Program-made: the position numbers and the translations under genes
Shown: piece after piece, positions 58,550 through 64,000 of the stretch
Layout of the letters: every line of letters starts with the position of its first letter
Position numbering within the stretch: position 1 is the stretch's first letter
Source of the DNA: Diphasiastrum complanatum
Lineage: Eukaryota; Streptophyta; Lycopodiopsida; Lycopodiales; Lycopodiaceae
DNA length: 64,000 bases
Direction: 5' to 3'
Assembly: GCA_029204225.1 (NCBI GenBank)
Contig: CM055098.1
Location: forward strand, 5,325,246 to 5,389,245
Notes under the pieces: generated by a model
The model's input: the letters and a program-made list of their open reading frames with translations, nothing else
Told to the model about the DNA's origin: nothing
The model's database searches: none

Positions 58550-59030
58550 TTGCTTGTTTTCTTCACTCCTCAAAGCTATCCCTCACATCCTCAAGTAGAT
58601 TTTGATACCACTTGTGTATGAGAGAGGATCATAACATCTATAGGCATTAATATATTCATCATATTTAATGAATATACACATCACAGATCTTGCATCTAGC
58701 TTGCCTCAAGCTTCTTTATGCATGTGAGCATAAGCCTTACATCCAAAGACTCGCAATCCTTGCATCTTTGGACCTTTGTAAATGTCTCTTTGGTGTTTTA
58801 TCAAGAACAATTATAATGGGAGTTTTACTTTGTAAGACCATCACATCACTGTAAGCTTCAACCCATAAATATTTTGGATAAGTTTATGTGCTTCGTTATG
58901 ATTTTTGTATAATCCATAATAGTGTGATTATTGAATTCCACCACACCATTTTGTTGTAGAGTGTGTGATTGCATCAATTGATGCTTGATACCATGCTCTT
59001 TACAAAACTCATCAAACTATAATGAATTAT
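58550..59030 (-). pseudogene. Copia integrase fragment
   Basis: The minus strand reads EFCKEHGIKHQLMQSHTLQQ then NGVVEFNNHTIMDYTKI and LSKIFMG, matching copia integrase FC.EHGIKRQ.T..YTPQQNG.AE..NRTI and LP..FW. It continues as LDKTPKETFTKVQRCKD, corresponding to the K.P.E...G.KP....L..FGC linker. Stops interrupt it, and no other part of the element is attached. Confidence 0.7.
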
Positions 59031-59051
59031 ATTTTTTGGCACTATTATATT

Positions 59052-59800
59052 TGTTACGTCCACGTCCTGCATATAGGATTCGGCATAATCCTAGACTTGG
59101 ATACACAATGGTACTCCAGTGCTCGAGATTATTGGTTATGCCACATCATTCCGAATGAGCCCAATAATATAATTAACAAGCTTGTGAGGCCCAGACACAC
59201 TAATTGGAGTTAGTACATGATTTATGACAGTCAATGCATGTGTAGAGTATCAATAACAATGAAATTTCTCATTTGAGGAGTTTATGCCTTGGATGACTAC
59301 ATGCACAGAGGGGACTTTGGCCTATATATGTAAAGACCACTAGGGAAAAACTCCTAAGATGAGGATATGAAAACACAACAGGAGACACTATGGAGCAAAA
59401 CCACCCAACCAAACCTAGATCAATCATGGATCTAGCTCCCAAGCCATGCCATGTGATAGCAAGAGGAGAAGAGATCAACTGGTAACCTGAACCAAGTTGT
59501 CGATGGGATAATCCCTGCCTCAATATATAGTAAATAGATTTATGTGCATGAACCCATGCAATCCCTATGCAAGTCAACTATAAATAGGTCACATCTCTTC
59601 ATGTAGTCCTATATTAGTCACACATACATGCACTACTCTGTATGTCTCAATTAGAGTGTTTGGGTCCTCTCAAGGTCATTAGTCACAAACAGGCCTCAAT
59701 ATGGAATTAACTCTTGGCATGACCAATAATCTCGAACACCAGAGGACCGATCTACCATATTAGGACTATTCCATGCCCTTAACTGAATATGGCCGTAACA
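59052..59800. mobile_element. LTR-like segment, partly related to 10480-10988
   Basis: It opens TGTTACGTCC and closes GGCCGTAACA, giving terminal inverted TGTTACG/CGTAACA. The first 210 bp are homologous to the LTR at 10480 in the same orientation. At its right end, on the minus strand, a purine run (TTAAGGGAGGAAGAA, 59801-59815) precedes TGTTACGG as a polypurine tract precedes a 3' LTR. The two orientation cues disagree, so this may be two LTRs, one nested in the other. Confidence 0.5.
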
Positions 59801-60000
59801 TTCTTCCTCCCTTAAACAAGTTCTGTCCTCATAACAGGAAAAAGAAAACATGAAATTATTCCTTAAGCTTTCAAGCTTTACCCAGGAATCATTATTCTTA
59901 GTCTGATCTTTCCATCTGAATAAGTACTCAGAGATGCAACAATTCTTCAATGGCTTGCCTCTACACAGGACTACTAACTCAAAACCCAAAGATACACCAA
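59696..60000 (-). pseudogene. Chromodomain end of a gypsy (chromovirus) integrase
   Basis: The minus-strand frame contains ISEYLFRWKDQTKNNDSWVK followed by LESLRNNF and FSCYEDRTCL. This matches the chromodomain of chromovirus integrases (.EYLVKWKG.....TWE....L) and the short acidic tail before the polypurine tract. The rest of the polyprotein is not recognised to the right of 60000. Confidence 0.6.
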
Positions 60001-61205
60001 GCTATTAAATCTTCCAAATGGGTTGATCTTCTCCAAATAAAAGTTCATCACCTTCATGTAATTCAAATTACATGAACTACTGGGTGAATTAACTCTTTGA
60101 TTCTGAGATCAAGTCCAAAAGCTAAAGAAAATTCATTTTTCTGATAGTCTAAATCCTATTCACTAACTTGTAGATAATGTGCTTTTTGGTACAAATATTC
60201 TTAGAGTATCCAAATATTCTAAAATACAACAATTTAGTCATCTAAAATCTCTAGGAGATCCATCAAGTCTCAAACAATTATAACTCAATCCAAGAGTACT
60301 ACAGTTACTCTAATGAGTTAATAGCCCCATTTCTAGCATCACATGCAAGAAATTGGCAATCTATCTGTATCTCAATAGATTTATCTGTCTCCTATATATC
60401 TAGAGCTTTAGATTGAACTTCGTACACAAGCACCAATAGACTATAATCTGTAGTAGAATATAATCCACTAAAGTAAGCAAAACTCTCTATAAGCAAAAAC
60501 GATTTACTTTACGAGAAATGTCTGTGAGATCTGTAGGATTCAATCAAATACTGGAGTAAAGAGATTTACACTTTCAAATGCTAATCTGAAATCTCAACTC
60601 AATTAGAACTGAAAATTACTCAACATACTTAAGAATCGACACATTTTCTGATTATCCTCTAATTAAGTATCCATTTGTGATCCGTCAATCACAAATAGTT
60701 AGATTCTTATGATTCATCAATCATAATTCTCTGGAATCTCAAAACATGCTTAATTGCTAAAGGATACTTGAGTTTATGTTTAATACACGACTTAGGAAAT
60801 ATATAAGAATCATTTTAAAATCTTTCCCATTTTGGAGATATTGGATTTTAAGAATATTCTTTAAACTGGATCCTTAACCAAAATGTGAGTTATCAATCTC
60901 CAAACCACCAAGTAGTCAAAGACAGAAAGCATACCAAAATGATATCAATAGTCATCTTCATCCACCAAAAAATTCATATTATAGTCTAGAACTAAATCTA
61001 GATATCCAAAGTTCTGTTGAATTTCTCAAAAGTTCAGTTGTCATTCTTGGACTGTATTGAATCAACCTAATCTTGGTTGGAGTACCAAGATTTGGGAGGG
61101 GTATTAAGTGGAAGAAATTTGGTGCAAGAGATAAGTGGATTATGATCAGTCTAAGCTACTCTCTAAAGTCCTGTATGTACCAAAGTTATCTACAAATCTG
61201 CTCAT
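60001..61205. other. AT-rich non-coding stretch
   Basis: No domain recognised. It may hold decayed internal or LTR sequence of the elements on both sides. Confidence 0.35.
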
Positions 61206-61217
61206 TGGTATCAAAGC
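61206..61217 (+). other. Primer-binding site, tRNA-iMet type
   Basis: TGGTATCAAAGC differs from TGGTATCAGAGC by one base. The leader that follows is related to that at 11002 onwards. Confidence 0.6.
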
Positions 61218-61734
61218 TTGCTTTTCATGATTTTTGACTAGAAGTTGATAGTAAGAACTAAAATCTAGCAAACTCAGATCATATTGATGGCTATAATCTT
61301 GTAAATTGAACTTCATGTGTGGGAGAAAAGGCTGCATATCATTAATAATCTTTGTTCTCAATCAAAACTGCTTCTAAGGATCTGTATGAATGTTTTACAG
61401 AAGTCTAATAGACTGTTTAAGATTATTGTAATGTCATTTTTGGGCTTGGGGATGTGTTTGCTGATTTTAGACAATATGATTGAGAAAAAATGCACCCTAC
61501 TATAGAATTTCAGACGCTCTATTCTCACACGTGTGAAGCTGAGGAGACAGGCCTTGGTCTCTCTCCGTACTATGCTTTACAGTGCCTAATTTGGTGCACT
61601 ATAGCTCAAGATATGGCTATTTGAAATTTTGGTAGCTTTGTGAGTAAAATTGTTGGAATCCGTTAATGTTCTAATTGCATAGTATTTTTTTTCTAATTTG
61701 ATGTACTATGCTTGTATGGATTTATTGCATGTAG
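61218..61734 (+). repeat. Retroelement leader related to 11002-11330
   Basis: Shared in order with 11040-11330: GAAAAA.TGC.CCCT, CTC.CACGTGTGA, GACAGGC, TCTCT.TC.GTACT, TTTACA, CC.AATTTGGTG, GATATG.., TGAAATTTTG and TTGTGAG. This shows a common retroelement family. Confidence 0.75.
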
Positions 61735-62562
61735 AATCTGTTGGTTTTGAGGAACACATAGAACAATTGAAAACTGTCTTGATAAAACTCCAGCAGGAGT
61801 TACTCTATGCTAAGGAATCCAAGTGTAAATTCTTTAAGCATGAGCTAGTTTATCTCGGTCATAAGATTATTGCTTATGAGATCAAGATTGACGAGGATAA
61901 GATCAAGATAGTGATTAAGTGGTCGATTCCACATATTGTTAGGCAAGTTAAGTTATTTTTGAGATTTATGATTTTCTTTCGGAGATTCATGGAGGCTAAA
62001 GTAGCAGTAGTGCTCAATAATCTGACAAAAGGGGGTTGTTAATAAAAATAAAAAGAGGAATCAACCTAGTTCGCCTATTGTTTGGAACGAGAAATTGCAC
62101 CAGTGTTTTGAGAAATATAAAACTCTATTTGTTTTAGCTCTTGTGTTATATATTGCATATTCAAATTTAACTTACATCGTGAGAACAAGTGGTACTGCAA
62201 TTGGAGGAGTTCTATTACATATGTCATGAGCCACCTGTTGTTGATGTTGAGACTTGATCGGATGATTGAGAGAAACGTGTTGTAATTCCTTGATTCCTTT
62301 TGATTCTTCATTCATGGAAGAATTCTCCTCTAAAATACTTTCGTTCATACCAGCACCTTGGTGAGCTAAGAGTTTACATTTTGATTGTTCTAAGGAGTCT
62401 TGCTGGTGAATAGGAATTTTTTTTTCTGTTGAGACTTCAATTTGGTCCGCAGTTATCCATGCACTTAAAACCTAGAGACACTACTTGTATGGTAGTAAGT
62501 TTATAGTGTATACGGATTACCAGACTTTTAAGTACTTCTGTAGTCAGCGTGATTTTTGAGGG
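61735..62562 (+). pseudogene. Gypsy reverse transcriptase C-terminus and RNase H remnant
   Basis: The frame at 61735-62040 reads GFEEHIEQLKTVLIKLQQEL, YAKESKCKFFKHELVYLGHK and VKLFLRFMIFFRRFM, the post-palm part of a Ty3/gypsy RT (LYAKLSKC.F....V.FLGH, then FLGL..YYRRFI). After frame changes, RNase H pieces appear: NLTYIVRTSGTAIGGVLL near 62165-62215, and HALKT then RHYLYGSKFIVYTDYQTFKY at about 62455-62550. Stops are numerous. The RT catalytic palm (YxDD) and the N-terminal part are missing. Confidence 0.75.
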
Positions 62563-62564
62563 AG

Positions 62565-63400
62565 GTGTGGGGTCGAAGATCTCTCGTAGTATAGCCCTTC
62601 CGCCTGTCAACAAAGGTTAGATCACTGAATAGGTACCTAACTATGCATAGATGCTACTTTTAGTTAATTTCCTACTTTCTCCCTTAACTCTACTCACCAC
62701 TAACACTACTCTCCCTTAACTCTCTCCTCTACAATAACATTCATCATGGTTTTGGTTGAAGAGAAGGAATGGAGAAGAAGAGATTGAGAAGGGAAGAGAA
62801 AGAGAGAGATAGAGAGTGAGGGTGGAGGTTAAATGCTCCTTATGCTTGCTAATGGAAAAGCATTCATTATGGCAAACAATAAACATGAAAATAGAAAGCA
62901 ATAAAAAACACAATCAAGAGCATTAGCAAGTAGTGAATAGCAAATGAGGATGCTTCTCTTCCAAAAATGGTAGAGTTTTCTCCTTCTCATTAAGCATGAA
63001 AATAGTGTACAAATGGTGCCTTTTTATAAAATGGGGAAGGCCCTTGCCCCTCAATCCTATTGGCTACTATTCACAATGATCCTATCCATTCATCTTGGAC
63101 CCAACTTGATCCAAGGGTCCACAAAAAGTACATTAGAAATTACAAGATTCATGTGAGTCCCAATTTGGACCCAACTCTAAAAAGTGATCTCCCCACTTCA
63201 GTTGTGGTTGGAGGGCGGGTAAGGCTTGCAGTTCTTTTCCCTTGATGGTCTGAGCTGAGAATGATATCTTCCAGCCGTCTCTTGATGACTCGTGGGGATA
63301 TTTAGATAAAAATTCATTGATGTTCTCCTCCACGGACTTCGACCTTCAGAAGGCCCGGTTGACAGATATCGTACGCGAACCTCTGGATAACGTTGCTTGG
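62565..63400. other. Non-coding stretch, no gene seen
   Basis: Only short chance frames. The CAATTTGGACCCAAC-type sequence near 63160 resembles LTR material but no boundaries were found. Confidence 0.3.
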
Positions 63401-63459
63401 CCTTGGCTGGTGGTTGCGCCTTGGCTCTGGTCTCATGTCTCAGTAGTCTAAGACCTCAG

Positions 63460-63770
63460 GGAAGTCTGCGAGAGTTCAGAAGGTGATTTGACTACTATGC
63501 GAAGGTTTTGTGAGGGTTCAGGCTGTCTGCGAGGGTTAAACTCTCGCAGGAAGTCATCTCTCGCACAACTTGTTCCAGTGATTGGATTTTTAAGATCAGA
63601 CCATGTAGCAGGCTAATTTCACTACTCTGGTTTCATTTAGACACCTTGCGAAGGTTGTTAATTTGATCTTGATGCTCTGCGAGAGTTATGAAAATTCAGC
63701 TGCTGGGAACTCTCGCATACACTAAAAAATGATGATTCCTCCATCAAGAACTCTTGCAAAGATTTTCATG
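63460..63770. repeat. Cluster of TGCGA(G/A)(A/G)GTT motifs in both orientations
   Basis: TCTGCGAGAGTT, ATGCGAAGGTT, TCTGCGAGGGTT, TTGCGAAGGTT and TCTGCGAGAGTT recur between 63464 and 63690, with inverted CTCTCGCA copies near 63542, 63558 and 63708. The minus-strand form AACCTTCGC also recurs in the gypsy leader at 13570-13870. Confidence 0.6.
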
Positions 63771-64000
63771 GATGCATCTAGGTCAGATCTGGTGACTGTC
63801 CAAGTTTCAAGAGCTATCTACCAGGGGATCTCAAAAAAATCATGAAAAAAGTGCTCTTTCAGAGTGTTTTTTGACGAGATCTCGAGATTTTCTGATACCA
63901 ATCACAAAAGCATACACTAGTGAGAGCTGAATAGGTATACTTATACCCTCCAAGGCCCATGCACCACTAGTAGTGCACTGTGATACCTCACTGAACACCT

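Noticed and set aside
63891..63900. Minus-strand TGGTATCAGA as the primer site of an element leaving the window
   Set aside because: Only ten bases match and the expected adjoining LTR TG end is not visible, so it is not listed as a feature.

Overview
This is nuclear DNA of a land plant. Three intron-bearing host genes sit in a matrix of decayed LTR retrotransposons and long (CT)n/(GA)n/(AT)n microsatellites. The evidence is a plant FIP1-type polyadenylation factor, a PLS-class pentatricopeptide repeat (PPR) protein with remains of a DYW tail, plant-type Ty1/copia and Ty3/gypsy elements, and initiator-Met and Asp tRNA primer-binding sites. The large introns, heavy repeat load and PLS/DYW-type PPR gene would fit a fern or another large-genome non-seed plant. 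That is inference; no species can be fixed from the sequence alone.

Layout. 0.7-2.4 kb: 3' part of a minus-strand coiled-coil gene, reconstructed from at least four in-phase exons. 2.4-10.4 kb: mostly intergenic, with a weak unrecognised coding remnant, three heat-shock-element-like palindromes, a promoter-like block (inverted ABRE pair, CCAAT, TATA) with no visible gene, and a 95-bp tandem duplication. 10.5-12.2 kb: an LTR, a primer-binding site and a broken copia gag. 12.2-25.7 kb: nested retrotransposons. A Tat/Athila-like gypsy element (5' LTR, Asp PBS, gag, protease, truncated RT) is followed by a plus-strand copia RT/RNase H block. That block is split by a 4755-bp minus-strand copia element with a perfect 5-bp target-site duplication. 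25.7-30.2 kb: microsatellites, a tandem duplication and a LINE ORF1-like remnant. 30.3-32.4 kb: the PPR gene, with a uORF immediately upstream and a decayed E+/DYW tail behind its stop. 33-42.2 kb: AT-rich repeats, copia pseudogenes, hairpin-forming repeats and one unrecognised minus-strand ORF cluster. 43.9-57.3 kb: a complete ten-exon minus-strand FIP1 gene (1616 residues). 58.5-64 kb: copia and gypsy fragments.

The genes do not form an operon-like unit. FIP1 acts in nuclear mRNA 3'-end formation. The PPR protein would act on organelle RNA. The coiled-coil protein is unassigned. I saw no CRISPR array, rRNA or convincing tRNA gene. Exon boundaries were read by eye from GT/AG sites and phase consistency, with no transcript support.
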